Source: Gavia stellata
Lineage: Eukaryota > Chordata > Aves > Gaviiformes > Gaviidae
Direction of reading: 5' to 3'
Assembly (NCBI RefSeq): GCF_030936135.1
Contig: NC_082637.1
Span: 13,591,001 to 13,655,000, forward strand
Length of the DNA stretch: 64,000 nucleotides
Below are positions 23,501 through 37,000 of this stretch, piece by piece. Numbering within the stretch: position 1 is the first letter of the stretch; each line of letters begins with the position of its first letter. The position numbers were made by a program, and so were the translations under genes. Under the pieces are notes generated by a model. It ran no database searches. It was not told the origin of the DNA and saw only the letters and a list, made by a program, of their open reading frames with translations.

Positions 23501-26500
23501 GCACATACTCTGCAGGCACAAGCATAACCTAGCAAATTTTGTCAAACAAATAGGAACGGGTGCAAGGCTTTTAGGACAGATCAGTGGTTTAAATCCTCTA
23601 TTCACTGTGGTTTCGGTCTGCCACAGAGAGCACTAAAAGTGCTCTGAGTTTAATGTCAAGCCACAGTTCCAGAGTTTGCCTGAGAACATTGAAACTTCCA
23701 TCTATAGCAACTCTGTCTTGTTCTGCAAATGTGGATGGCTGGAGGTGCTCATGGGTGCAAGCCAACTCTCAGCAAAACGTTTCATAGAAGTGAAGTTTCC
23801 AAATGCTTTTCTTCGTCCCTGCCTCCTCCTCCTCTGTTTAGATCCTTCCCTGATTCTTTTGAAAATAAGTACTGGAGATACTAAGTACAGACTAGAACCA
23901 CACTTTGGTTTTATGTCTGTGTTCTCCTCAGGGCAGCAACAAATTAATTCTTCTCATGTTAACAGTCATTTCCATAAACGATCTGTCTTAGCATTATATA
24001 CAGTGGTGAACTGCAGCTGAAGCGAATTAAAATCTGTGATTCTACTTACTTGAGGAAGCCTGAGATACAGTATTTGTAGCTACAGAATAGTCCTACCAGC
24101 AAACCCTTGCTGCTGGCGACAAAGCCGTGTGCTTTGCTCAACACCTACAAGTGTTTGGTTCCCCAGGTTAGTTGTGATGTGTGACAGAATGTCTTCTAGA
24201 AGAAATTACAACCTCTGCCTCCTTAGACCCGGTGATGGGATCCTGGGGTGGTGTGTCACAAACATAAGGCTCCTCTGATGGTTGGTTTTGCCCCTTTGCA
24301 CAAGCAGTAAGAGGTTCGTGCTTTTAGTCCTGCAGATGCCAGTCTGCCAGTGGCTTCAGGAGGGTCTGTTCTGTGATACAACTTGTAGTTCCTGAGGCGT
24401 TTTATGGCAACGGCTCTGTCACTGTTTACAAACCTTTGGCTGCCCTGACTGACTCTTATTTGATGAGTTTAACACAGGTACTCACACAAACATCAGTTTT
24501 TCAGTCTATTATTTTAACAGCCTGCTTGCATGCTGATCTGTCCAGATTCTCAGTGTTGGCCCTCCTCGTACATTTTCCAACAGCCTGAAATGCTCAGACA
24601 GTTGGTAATGGGGCCTCCTACCAGCAGCTGGAGATTGGAAACAGGCACATCTCGGTGACATCATTCCCCATCAGGAGCTCAGGGCTGGAGCGTTTCTCCC
24701 TGCGTCCTGGTGGGCGGCTATCTCCCCCTTGCCTGCCTGGCTGGGTGCTGCACGCTTATGGTGTGCTGTTAACGCTGCCCAGGAGTGATGCTGTAGCTGG
24801 TACCATGAGCTCGGTGGCTGTCAGGAGGCAAGCATCGCCTGCATCAAAGCACAAAGGTGCTCGTAGGGGAAGCTGTCACTCCGGTGTGGTCACTCTTTCC
24901 TTCAGGATTAGCCAAAATTCTCCCCGGTAATGGTTCGGCTCGGACCAACAGCACTATTCTTGCATCCCCTGTCCTAAAGCAGCAACAGTCGCGCACCCTG
25001 CTGCACGCTTGGAAGCCCTGTCCAAAAATGTTTGGATGCATTTGCTTCTCTGTAAGCACTTTCCTGCCCACCAGGAGGCATCCCCCAAAGAAGAGGCTGG
25101 GGAGCAAGGGGGGAGCTGGATTAAGCTGCATTTTCCAGACAAAAAAAAAAAGAAAAAAAAGTAGGGGTGGGACAGAGAGCTAAACCTGGCATTCCTTCCC
25201 CTCCAAGCCTCCTTTGCAGCTGGAAAACAGCGTGGGGAGCGAAGACACAAAGCACAGAGGTCTGCACTGACCCATTCCTAGAAATAGCTCCTCTGGGCTC
25301 TTGCTATTCGATGTGCGGCTCCCAAAAAAGCAGTGCTGCATTCAGCAGCTGGTGGTGCCACAGGTGGCTGTGAGCACAGCTGGCCAGATGTTGTAGAGCC
25401 AGGTGCAGACATGCCCGTGCAGACGTTGCAGAGCTGGCTGGGTGCCTGCTGGAAGGCCACAGTGTGGAGATAGCAGCGTCCCTGTGCCCATGGGGAGGGC
25501 AGCGTGCGCCCCGGTAGTGCTCCTCCTGCCTCATCCCCTACAGCACATGGACAGGTTTGGGAGGAGGTGGTGGGAGCAGGACCGCCCTGAAGCTCTGTGC
25601 AGCCTGAGGGTGGCTGCATGGTAGGCACAATGTTTCTGAAATTCCTGCCCTTGCTGCCACATGAAGAAATCATGTCACCAGCCGACCACTGGTGAGGGGC
25701 AGGCTGGCAGACTTTTCCTCCGCGGATGTTTTGGCTGATGGGTCTCTGCCGTATGTTCTCTTGCAGATTATCTGCATAATTAAGGCTGTGTGTGATCCGT
25801 GTTGTAGCATGGAAGAGGAGGGTGTGCAGCTACGCTGGCTGCCCTTGAGCAGCTCTGTGCAGCCCACACCTCTCTGGGTGCCTTTCTGGGACCCGTGGTC
25901 ACCTCTACAGAGTGGTTGCTTGCAGGGGACATGCTCCCCTGTACTGTGAGCAGTTAACAGCCTGGGTTTACCCCAGCTCCTTTGGGACCTATTTCATGCC
26001 TCTATTTAGGTTATTATGAGGAGTGTGAATGTCTCCGACCAGGTGATGGCAGCATTTAAAAGCGAGACAGAGCTCACTGTGCCGAGGTAAACAGCTTATT
26101 GTAAAACTATGGGGACAAGAAACTCATTCTTGGTGATTCATCAGGCTATGCCTATAGAAGTGGCCAGGAATACTCTCGGATGCTAGAACGAGACCACCCC
26201 TATCATTACATTGCTTGGGATGGGCCCTTGCCATTGATGTTGGCCCACGCCAACCAGCAGTTTTTGCAAATAACTGCCTGGCATGGCTCTGGATCAGCCC
26301 ACTCCTCTTTGCAGGTGGCCCTGCACCTTGCAAGGAGAGGTTTCTGCAGTGCAAACCCCGGCTGGGCAGCACCCCAACCACTCCATGCCCAGGAGCATCT
26401 CATGCAGCATCTGCACAGGGTGGATACAACCTGAGAGCTGGCACCGGGGCCCGCAGCCTGCACTGCTGGGGTTTGTGGGAGCAGCTGTGCACCTAAATGC

Positions 26501-28542
26501 TTGCTCCTCTGATTTCTGGGCTGCGCTGAGCTGTGCGTGAAATCTTAAGAGGAGTCTGTGTCCTTGGACAGCCATCTGGTTTTCAAGCAGACAGAGGCAT
26601 TGCAGTTTGGTGGTGCTGCAAACCTCCTGCAGTTACTGCCTGGGTGGAGTGGCTTCACGCCTCCCTTAGTGCTGCAAATCCATCGCCACACTCTATTGGC
26701 ATTTATTGGGTAACAGCCATGCACATGTACAAATAGATTTGTTATCTAATTAGACAAATACAGGAATACATTGAGGCATCCAGCTTTCTGCTGGCTTACT
26801 CACTTCTGGTCAATCCCATGGTCCCACCTGAGCTGGAAGGGTAGGAGGCTGCTAAATTCTCCACGGAGAGCTTTCATCGTCCCTTCCCTCAGCCTCATGG
26901 CAGGAGGCTAGAAAACCCAACACCCCCTCCAGGCTCATCTGCAAAAGCCAGCCACCAACACAGCAAGTTTAATGTCTAGTTTTTGCCCAGTGGCTCCCTG
27001 GGGTTTTGACCTGCAAAATAAACGATTGGGATTGGGGGATTTCCAAAACGCTGACCCAAACTCACCAAGCACTGCTGCATGCCATCGCTCCAGAAGGAGT
27101 AAAATTCCCTCCTCCGTGGGGGCAGATTTTCAATGGTATAACAAAAGGGGAGCTTTTCCTGTTTCCTTTGTTATGCAGTTCCAATCCTTCTCGACTTGGG
27201 TGCAATTCTCTATGGAGGCCCAGGATACTTGTTTAGAATGTCATTCACATTTGTGGTGGATATTCAAGCTGGCTTCTCTCTATTAACTCCACAAAGAGAT
27301 TAGACCTGTGTGGGCACCTGATTACATTTCCCTGCAACACTAACTCCCTTGGAGAGCGCTTACAATCAGATTTAGCAATGCTAATGCACTACCCTGTTAG
27401 AGCCTAGCTAAGGAGAGAAGCAGGGTAGAAAGAGGCTGAAGCAGCCTGTTGTGGCCTTTAGCTTCCATTTATACCCACACAGTCCTGCCTCCCCTCAAAG
27501 ACAGAGTCATATAAAAATGAGTTTCTGTCTCAACGGGAAGGCATCAAGGCTCTATTCTGTAATAGCTCCATTTTTAAAATAATTCCATATTTGTTCAGTT
27601 TAATGTTAGTGTTCTATCAGCAAAAGCACTGCTTAGTGTTACTAATTATATATAGAACTTCTACATATTTATTTTGGTAAGACCCACCTGCTGGATGCTT
27701 CGGGGTTTACAAGCTGCTACAAAATGAAGTTCAAAACAGACACCTGCAGGAAACAGCATGTGGCTTATCTTAACTTTTCCAACTACGCTGCTAACCTCAC
27801 TAAAAACCCATCTAGTCAAGAATACAGGAATATATTTCCTTATAAATCCATATGTAATTAGATACTAAACAACTGATTCTTTCCCATGACTAAACTTTGA
27901 AATGGAGGTATAGAACTCAATTCCTTTTGGGGTATTTTGTGCTCAACAGTCTTTACAGATCCAAATAGTTGTGGATGGGCCTCAACATGCGAAAGCCAGA
28001 GAGAAACATGAATTTTTCAACGTGTTGGGAGGCAAGAGATAACATTAGCACTGGCATCGTTGGTGTTTTGTCGCATAAAGACTGTCAAGTCCAGGAGCCA
28101 AAGCCATTGTTCTGGCTTCCAGTATCTTAGCAGACCGATGGGACCCACGGCCTCTTGGTAGTGGTTTTCAGGTGGAATAAAAGAGGTGCCTTCTTGAAGA
28201 CTTGAGGTCAGTTCTTACTCTGAAAAGCACAACTCAAAATAATTGGAGGAAAAGTCATTTGTCAGTTTTGTGGCCTCTGGATCTGGGGTGCCCAGAGCCC
28301 CAAATGCAGTAAATCAGAGAGCAGCCAGGCAGTACCTGCTACAGCTATATTGAACCTGGTGGAAAATGCTGGTTCCAGTTCCTACCTCCAGGAACTGTTT
28401 TTACTTTACACCACCAATAATTCTTAGTACTTATATGTACCATTTTATAAGCAAGCAGGTGGGCAAAATCTGAGTCATGACAAGTCCATTCTGTGATAGC
28501 ACTAAAGGAAAACACATGAACTAAGTGTTTCTTCTACTGCAG
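20586..28542. other. Intergenic region between RAI14 and RAD1, first part; no gene recognised
   Basis: About 8 kb downstream of RAI14. From roughly 22 to 27 kb the GC content rises and open frames become long on both strands. None resembles a known protein, and overlapping frames on opposite strands are equally open, which points to base composition rather than coding. An exon-like 77-bp segment (26010-26086) is noted separately. TTC23L exons would be expected here by synteny with human, but I do not find its tetratricopeptide exons. There is a purine-rich A tract at about 25140-25160 and a TATA/GTAT tract at 21004-21047. Confidence 0.6.
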
Positions 28543-28641
28543 GTTTCTCATTGTCTGCAAGGGGAAAAAACTTCCCAAGCAGAAGAGATAAAACGTAGCA
28601 AAGGTACTGTCACCCGAGTTCTGGATCTCATGCAAAGTGTG
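28543..28641 (+). pseudogene. Lone exon-like segment, possible TTC23L C-terminal exon or remnant
   Basis: A 99-bp stop-free segment (33 codons) with a good acceptor (tttcttctactgcag) and a near-consensus donor (gtg|gtaagaaat). The peptide starts VSHCLQGEKTSQAEE and continues KRSKGTVTRVLDLMQSV. The pattern S-x-C-L ... K-x-T-x(5)-L-x-L-L/M-Q loosely resembles the last helical repeat of TTC23-family proteins as I remember them. Position and strand fit TTC23L, which lies between RAI14 and RAD1 in human. I cannot find the other exons, so it may be a surviving exon, a remnant of a decayed gene, an exon of a noncoding transcript, or chance. Confidence 0.35.
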
Positions 28642-31042
28642 GTAAGAAATTAAATGTAATCCAACAGTGGAGGTTTGCAGAATTTAAGCAACTTACCAGG
28701 TCAAAAAGATGCACAGTGGCCTTCCAGGCATTCTCTTCTTCACCCTTTTTATTTTACAGTGTTTGAAGGCAGAGATGTAATAGAATCCATCATAGGTGGA
28801 CCCTAAATCCACTCCTTGCCTTACTACAAGGAGTCTGTAGCCCAGACTGTCCATGTTTTTGCCCACCTAGAACCATATCCACAAAGGCACCAGATGCACA
28901 AGCACCACCCCACCCTTGTGAGTCTAGGCCCTGACTTAGTCCAGTTGGGGTACAGAGGTTAAGTCTTGCACAAATCATGCATGTCTGTAATAGCTATTAT
29001 CCATGAAATGCAACAGTTACTTCCTGGTATATTGCAGTGTTCTAACTTCTTAGGATATTATTTCCATGATCACTGTTAGTAGATCATAGAAGAAATTGTT
29101 AAAAGTACTATTTTAAGAACTAATATAGTACATCTGTAGGCAATTATATAGAAGTACAAATGTTAAGCCACAGTAATGTCCTTGAACACAATACAAGGAA
29201 CTTTGATACTCTAAAATAAATCACACGGAGAAACTGATGTGTTCTGTTTAATTTTCATCCTGTCTTTCAGAGATTATGTAAATCATTCTTAACACTCAGT
29301 AGTCAGGGGTAATAGTAGTAATTCCCAGTGAGACCACAATAATTTTTTTTCACTGAAGAAATTGAGACAGTAAGGCAAAATAAAATTCACCTATACTGAA
29401 TATCTAAGTTTGGAAAAAAAGAAAAAAAGATGGTAAATAAGAGTAATTTGGAATATTATTAGGTATCTTCATCAGTCCTGTAGTTCAAAGATTTGTAATT
29501 GTTTTTCAGATGTAAAATTTATTGCAATAAATGGATGACCTGCATGGAAGACAACAAAAGTGAACTGTTAACACTGTGTAGACTGAAAGTATACTCTTGC
29601 TGACATAAGCAAGAGGTGAAAAATGGTCAACAAAAGCATTTTAAACTTAAAATAAACCCACAGGACTTGTATTCTGTTGAATTGTGGAACAAACAACTTG
29701 GTAACTGATGAACACACTGTTTTCCATATGAGCAAAGCAGGACCTCATCTTCTGACAACCAACCAAACTCAACTACACTCTAAAGCTGTAGAAACTACCT
29801 GCAGATCGCTAGCTCTTGGATCCCATCCCATGGCAGCAAGACAGGAAGACTTCAGCCTCCTGCAGAGTAATCTGCAGTCTCTGCAGCTGGTTCAACACCC
29901 AGCTGGTTCATTGGATGTTCTGTTTTGAGCAGGTTGTTTGCAACAGAGAGGTGTGAAATGGGAGGTGCGAAATGAGAGGTGCAACTTTTGACTTAAGTAC
30001 TGCCCACCTCACTGTTTTGTAAAGCTGCCCACTGCAGAAAACTATTCAGAAACAGCACTCCCTTTTCAGTGAGTAAAAGGTTAGGCCCATTTTTAGCAGT
30101 GATATGCATACACCACTCCATGGGACACAGGCAGACATTCCTTTACTTCAGTTTATTAGGAGTCCCTCCTGTTGCTGAAAAAAAGCTATTGAGGAGGTCA
30201 ATGAATTTCACAAATAATTTCAAATACAAAACTTTTCTCTCTTACGATTCTTAACCGCGTTAGTAGAGTAGCAGGTAGGAACGGGGACATGTACTTACAG
30301 AAACATTTCAGCTGCAGCATTCTTGCAGATGTGTAATAAATTACTAGATACAAAACAGTAACATTGCCAGAACAGTTACGAGTAATGAGTAAGTAAATCC
30401 TGGTTTCTATCTTAATTTACCAATTCAACACCAGTACTGAAGACAAAAGGATAAATTGGTATCAGATGAAATTCCAAGGAATTGCGTTATACTAAGAATT
30501 AATCAAAATGAGGAGGAGCCTAGTCGCTTCACCAGCAAAACATGTCAGCATTTGCCAGAAAGAAACCACTTGCTGCTATTAAGAAATCAGTTTGAAAAAG
30601 TCATCCTCTTTCAAGACAAATTTGGTTTGATTTTTAAGTCATTGGAAGTTAACTGGCTAACATACAGCTAGTATTCAGATTTTCCCTTGTGTCATTGCTT
30701 AGAACAAGCCAAAGACAAGAAAGAAAACACAAACAAAAATTCTTGGAGAACACTGTAAAAAGCAGCAATGTATTACACAAACACCACTTTAACATCTGTG
30801 CTGGAATCAGTAGCTGTAGGAGATCAGCTCCCCTTTTTGCTTTTTCAGCTTCAGTTTTTTGAGTCACGGCTAAGAAATGTTTGTAAGGGAATAAAACGGA
30901 AATCTTCGTATTTCTAATTCCAGAGTTAAAAAAAAAAAAGACAGTATCAAGTCTATCAATCTTTACAGCTTTCATTCAGTTTTATAAAAAAAAATAGTAT
31001 TTTATATATCCATAAATATAATACAGACACCGAAACATACAC
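28642..31042. other. Intergenic region before the RAD1 3' end; no gene recognised
   Basis: AT-rich, low-complexity-containing sequence without CR1 or recognisable exons. On the minus strand it probably includes the RAD1 3'UTR. No AATAAA appears on that strand until 30157-30152, about 890 bases after the RAD1 stop; a variant TATAAA sits near 30980. Confidence 0.5.
30152..30157 (-). terminator. RAD1: Candidate poly(A) signal of RAD1
   Basis: First AATAAA on the minus strand downstream of the RAD1 stop, about 890 bases away. A closer variant hexamer (TATAAA, near 30980) could be used instead. Weak assignment. Confidence 0.3.
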
Positions 31043-34000
31043 CTACAGTTCTGCTTCAGTAATATCCTCATCAGGGCAACAATAGTATTCCACAAAACAG
31101 ACCTGTCCATCTTCATTCCTAATCATATACTGCAGTGAAAGAAATCCTTGAGCGTCTGTTCGAATGGACACTTTACAAGATAAAGCCAGTGCCTTTGTAG
31201 ACGGTTTAAGCAAAGAAATCTTGTACCTGCAGGGGGAAAAAAAAAAGTCATCTGAAAAAAATACATTGTGCAGAGAGAAGCTGAAACATTACTCTCAAAG
31301 CCACAGAATAACTAAAAAACAATTAGCAATGTGCTAATTTCATCTTTTCCTGGTAACAACATTGGACAGACATTGTTATTGCTTAGCTTTTGAGCACAGA
31401 CACAGACTTTTATCAGATGGGAAGTACTTTTTTCCACCTGTACTAGTGAAATAAATGTTACAGTAACACAAAAACAGTTGTTTAAACTTTCCAGCAAGAA
31501 TGCCTGATCTGCCACAGAGGGCACTAATCACAGACTTCCTAACCTGTTTGTCTGGGTCTGGTTACAGTGGAATGCTTCCATCAAATCAGAGTCCCTAGGG
31601 TAGTCCAGATGTGCACTTCCTGCATTTCCAAAAGTGGATAACCTGGAAGGCAAAAGGCACCATCTCAAAATACCTCATCACAGCTCTCTAAAAACTAATC
31701 AGAATCAGTCACCTTGCATATCTCAGTGGCTGTTTCATAAAATACTATTGTTTGGTTTTCTTTATTTAATTAAAATGCTGAGCTGTCCGCATCAGTGTCA
31801 CATTTACCAGGTTGTCAATATATTCATTACTATGTTAATTAGATTATATATTGTAATTTGCTATACTCATTACAATTCTTCTTGAAATAAAGCAATATTC
31901 TGAAATAGCTCTCCCCTCTTCACCCTGAAAACTTCCAGTCCTTACCAACAGAGGCCAAGCACGAACATTTGAGTTGAAAGCATAGCTTCCAGTACCTGAA
32001 GTAGGGTTTATCTGGAGACATGGTAATCTGCAGAACTTCACTGGTCATATCCAGTTCGGCAAATGCTTCTCGTAGCCCCTCCGACTGCAGGATGATTTTA
32101 TTAACAACCTTTGTACTGCAGAAATCAAAGTCTAACAACTCATCAGGTTCTTGAGTGTTAATTTTGCACACTGTCACTACTCCTCCTTCTTCCAAGAACA
32201 GCATCAAGGGATAACCGTAACCACGGTAACACATCCTAAGGGCTGTTGCTGTTCCTGAAAAAGAGAATGAAATAGACGTTCTTCAGAGGGCTAGCTAGCA
32301 CATCTGATCACTTTAGAAAATTCACATTTTACTGGCATATGGGGCACAGATCAATTTGATTTAGCGCGTTTGGTCCAGCCTCCAATACACTAATGCAGCA
32401 TGCTTAGCGCAGCCTCCTAGATACCCTATGAAGTGCTAATGGTCATGCAGCAAAATTAAATGATTTGTATGTACACACCAGTTCAAATCCAACTCATGCC
32501 ATGTACCAAAGGGGTAACACTAGCTGTGACAACGAAGCTGGATATACTACAAATAGTTTAGTGGAATTGGAAAATCCTCCATGGTCCTGAGGCTCTCTCC
32601 AGCTCACATTGTCTTTCTTTACTACCCTTGTTACTTGTGCAACCCAAACTGAAGTTAACACAGCTTAGCTTGCATTACAGTCACATCCTCCTTTTGCTAG
32701 ATAATCATAACCTGAACGTTTGGTTTCCCAAAATCAGAGTGCTGTTTAGCACAGTTGGTTTAGGTCTTTAAGTCAGAGTCACACAGAAACAGCAGAGGAA
32801 GGTGGCGTTCAACACACAGTTGCAATGGTAGAACTGCCCTAAAAAAATGTCATGGTATCACTCTACTCCACTGCACCCATACAGTCATGCTAACCTGTAG
32901 CTATTTTTGCTTGTGAAAATATTTTTTGAACAACCATCAAGTAAAAAAAAAAAAAAATTATAGAAAATAAAATTCGCTAAGACCTGGGGTTTTTTGTTTA
33001 AACAAATGGGTTCATGTAATTCAATAGTTGTATACACAAATGTGAAGACAGCTTCCCATGCAACTGTCTCTGAAAAGACTACAAAGATGATCAATAATAC
33101 AGTCTACTTGATTTTTGTAATTCACACACTTGATAAGCAAGATCCAAAGTGGTCTTACAGCACCTGAAGTGCTACTGAATCCAGCCACAGATTTCTTGTG
33201 AGACCTTAGGTAAGTATCATTCCTCAGCGCCTTATCTGCAAGCTGGAGATAATACTCACAAAACAGATGCAGGTGTAGCCTGAAGAAGGGAAGGAACAGA
33301 AGGTGCCACATAACAGATATTTCATCGGGAGCAGGAACACACTGAACTGATGGTGCTACCTGGAACCCCTGCAGACTTCTTCAAACCCAGTAAATCTGCA
33401 CCAGAACATTTCCTAATTCACACATACGCTTGTTAATGTTTCTGAGGTAGCTGGATGTTCCAGGGTTGCAGAAACCACAGAAATATTGGAAAACAGATCA
33501 CATTTTGAGTTGATAAAGAATTTTTTGTTAGCCAGACAAATTACAAGCTATTTCTATACTGTCTCTCAGTGTGCTGGTTTCTGCTACAGTTCACAGCAAT
33601 TAGTCAGCCTGAATCCCTTGTAAGGCCAATGTGGATCCCCTGTGGCCCTAAGAGGTACTGACAGCTTTCGAGCTCTTTCAGCTCAAAATGACAGCTCTGG
33701 TAAGAGGCTGCCCCAGCTTGCTCAAGGAGTAGTTTTTTACCCTCATGCTGAGGGTGTGTGCAGCTGGCCCTGCTGGCCACTTAAAAGCATGCCACCACAA
33801 TTTGAAGCACCGTCCTGCTCTCTACATCCATATGGACTACCCAGAATGGGCTGCAGAGGAACTATTCTGCCAGCTGTGCCCAGGTTTTCCCCTTAAGTGA
33901 AGGGCACTTGGGAACAAATCAGCATTTGTGTGACATGGATGATCTGGGCCCTGCACTGAAAAGAGAGCCACAGGAAAGGCAGTCACAGCACTGGTCCCAG

Positions 34001-37000
34001 CATCAGAACTCCAGCCTAAACATATCACGCAACTTGCCAGAGATGCCTGAACAAATTACTTGACATGTTTTCTTATCAAGATTACAGAATCTATTTTGAG
34101 ATCTTTAGCCCCAAACCAGAACAAGGGTACAAGCTGGGGCTGTTCATTGGACCTTATGCTACAAAAGGTTCTCTCCCGAAACAAGTGGTTCTTTTGTGCC
34201 TTACACAGATCCAGGAAACATCATCTTCACAGAAGCACTCCTCTAATTCTCAGTTACCCCAACAGCGTCACACAGACATATACCTTTATTCCATCTTCCA
34301 AACTGAGTCAGCCTCTTTTAGCCTCTCCTGCTGCAGTGGTCCCCGACACACTGGCTAGGCTCACATCCATCAGCTCTTTTCTTCTCTCCATTGACTATTA
34401 TCACAGCACACACTTGTATTTGCTTAAGTAAACAGGATGGACCCTGCTTAACAGCAATAGCTGCCATGCTCAGAAGGACTTACGGTGAGGAAGTCAGAAG
34501 TGTTACCAAGACTGGAAATCTCCCTGTAGCTATGTACAGGTTTCACTGTGTGATTACACGATACACACACGCTGTCAAGGTAAATATGCACCATACCTGG
34601 CAAAGAACTGGTACCAAAAATGGTCAAGCAGTCAAGAAGAACAGACAAGTTGATCCGGAACGTCACAGATTCCTCCTGAACAGCAAATTCCTGAAAAATT
34701 TCTGCCTGTAGGAGAAATGAGAAACTCCCCCTGTTTCTGCAATTATTTTATAGTTTACACTCATTTCCTTAAATTCAGTGCTTTCACTTTCAGATATCAG
34801 TGCAATACAAAGTGATTTCTACATGTATCACAGTATCGATTAAAGAAAAATGGGTCTTCACCCTCAAAACTAGTAAAATAAGATCAGGTCATAGCTGAAG
34901 CAAAGTAGCACGGCATAGGCACGAAAACCTAAATACTTGTCTTTTATAGTTCAAAAACAAGCTGCAAATGTCAAAGCCTAAAGCTGCCTGCTTCTGGAGC
35001 TGGAAACATTCAGGGAACTATACAGTGTGTCAGCCTTCTCCGGAAACAATTCTTATTTACTTTTGTTCACTCAGAGCATGCATAAACATTTCAAATAATA
35101 AAAATATGTACAAACAGAACAGAACAGTGAGTTCACCACATTGAAACGTGCTGAAACATGCTTTTGACTAGTTTGATGGGGATAAACTGCTCCAGGCTAC
35201 CCTGTTTGCCACTGGGCACTGGCTGCTTTGTGATAACTGCAGGAACAGAGTATCTCAGAAACAGAGCAGGATGACGTGAGCTGCTTTTAAGAAAGCAGTT
35301 ACATATTTTTATTGGCAGCCAAGAGAGTAAATGGCATCCTGGGGTACCTCAAGCACAGCATAACCAGCTGATCAAAAGAGGTGATTATCCCACTGTATTC
35401 AGTGTTGGTGCGGTCTCACCTTGAGCACTGTGTGCAGTTCTGGGCCCCACAATTTAAGGATGTGAAGGTCCTTGAATGCGTCCAGAGGGGGGCAACAAAG
35501 CTGGTGAAAGGGCTGGAAGGAATGTCCTATGAGGAGCAGCTGAGGACTCTGGGATCATCTAGTTTGGGGAAAAGGAGGCTGAGGGGCAACCTCCTAGCTC
35601 TCTACAGCTTCCTGAGGAGCGGAAGTGGAGAGGGAGGTGCTGATCTCTTGTCACCGGTATCCAGTGACAGGACGCATGGGAATGGTTGAAAGCTGTGCCA
35701 GGGGAGGTTCAGACTGGACATTAGGAAGCATTTCTTTACCAAGAGGGTGGTCAAACACTGGAACCGGCTTCCTAGAGAGGTGGTCGATGCCCCAAGCCTG
35801 TCAGTGTTCGAAAGGCATCTGGACAATGCCCTTAATAACATGCATTAACTTTTGGTCAGCCCTGAAGCGGTCAGGCAGTTGGACCAGATGATCGTTGTAA
35901 GTCCGTTCCAACTGAAACTATTCTATTCTATACTTAATGGTGTAACACTCTCAAAGGAACCTCCAGTCACTGTTCCTCTTCTCCTGCCCAAGTGCTCATT
36001 TGCTTAACTTCCACTAGCACGTGCTGGCCACTTCATGAGCCAGCTTAACTCACTCAAATAGCAGAAAGCTAACCAAACAAATACAGCACTAGTGTAAAGA
36101 AGGACTATGCAGCAAGGAGCAGGAGAAAGCAAGGGGAGATGCAGGAACAGGGAGACTCAGGCTTCTCCCCTTTCACAGATCAGGCTGCAGTTTCACAGAT
36201 ACCAAAGACACAGACTCTAAAGGACAGAAGAAAGGTGAAGTTGGGTTTGAGTTACTACCATAAAATATTCTTTGCCCCTTCCATTTACATCCCCAGTATC
36301 ATACACTCTTTCAAATCCAGGAACCAGCACAACACCTGTTCTTATGAACAAAGCATTTACAAGTTCAATATGCATTAAGTAAAAACAAACAAACAAACAA
36401 ACAAAAACCCACTTAGAAAGTAGTCTTAAAAGAAAGTCTTAAAAGAAAAAGAAATTTAAAAAGCCCTTAAAAAAATTTAAATTAAGCAAAGCCAGCAGTA
36501 ACAGCTACGAAAAAGGTAGCAGAGAAGTGAGCAAGGCTGCTTTTGATCTTATATTATATGCAAAAAGAAATAATTTTGATTGCTATTTAAAGCTGTCTAT
36601 ACAGACAGTTCAGTGTAGCTGAGACCCTCGGTCTATGCGTAACTTCTAAAGCGCCCTGTCTGGAGAAAGTTCAGCACAGGCAGAATCACGAGTGAAAGGG
36701 GCAGACCACCGCTCTGGTCTTGTGATGAAGCACACACTCCTGCCCTGTGGTTGGAAGCTCTCAGCTTAGCCCAGCTGATACGCTGTAGAAGAGTGTCTAT
36801 GAATTTGTACTCTCTTTCACAGTTGACTTAAATTCACCTTTTTGGCTTTAGGATGAAACATAATAAAAATACTTAAAGATAGATAGATACTTTGTGAACA
36901 TGCATCTAGGAATGGTATGGTCAGAAGGAGCACTGGACTTAGCAGGTGCCAACACATTAAACAAGGCTGCAAGCTCATCGCACAAGCAGGCATGCATGGA

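Noticed and set aside
25141-25160. A-rich tract as the tail of a processed pseudogene
   Set aside because: The sequence before it shows no recognisable coding gene and no target-site duplication that I could see.
22171-26575. Many 80-135-codon open frames on both strands
   Set aside because: Opposite-strand frames overlap and are equally open, there is no recognisable motif, and most lack credible splice or start context. Best explained by composition.
35381-35689. 102-codon frame resembling a protein
   Set aside because: It is the CR1 reverse-transcriptase tail, not a host gene.
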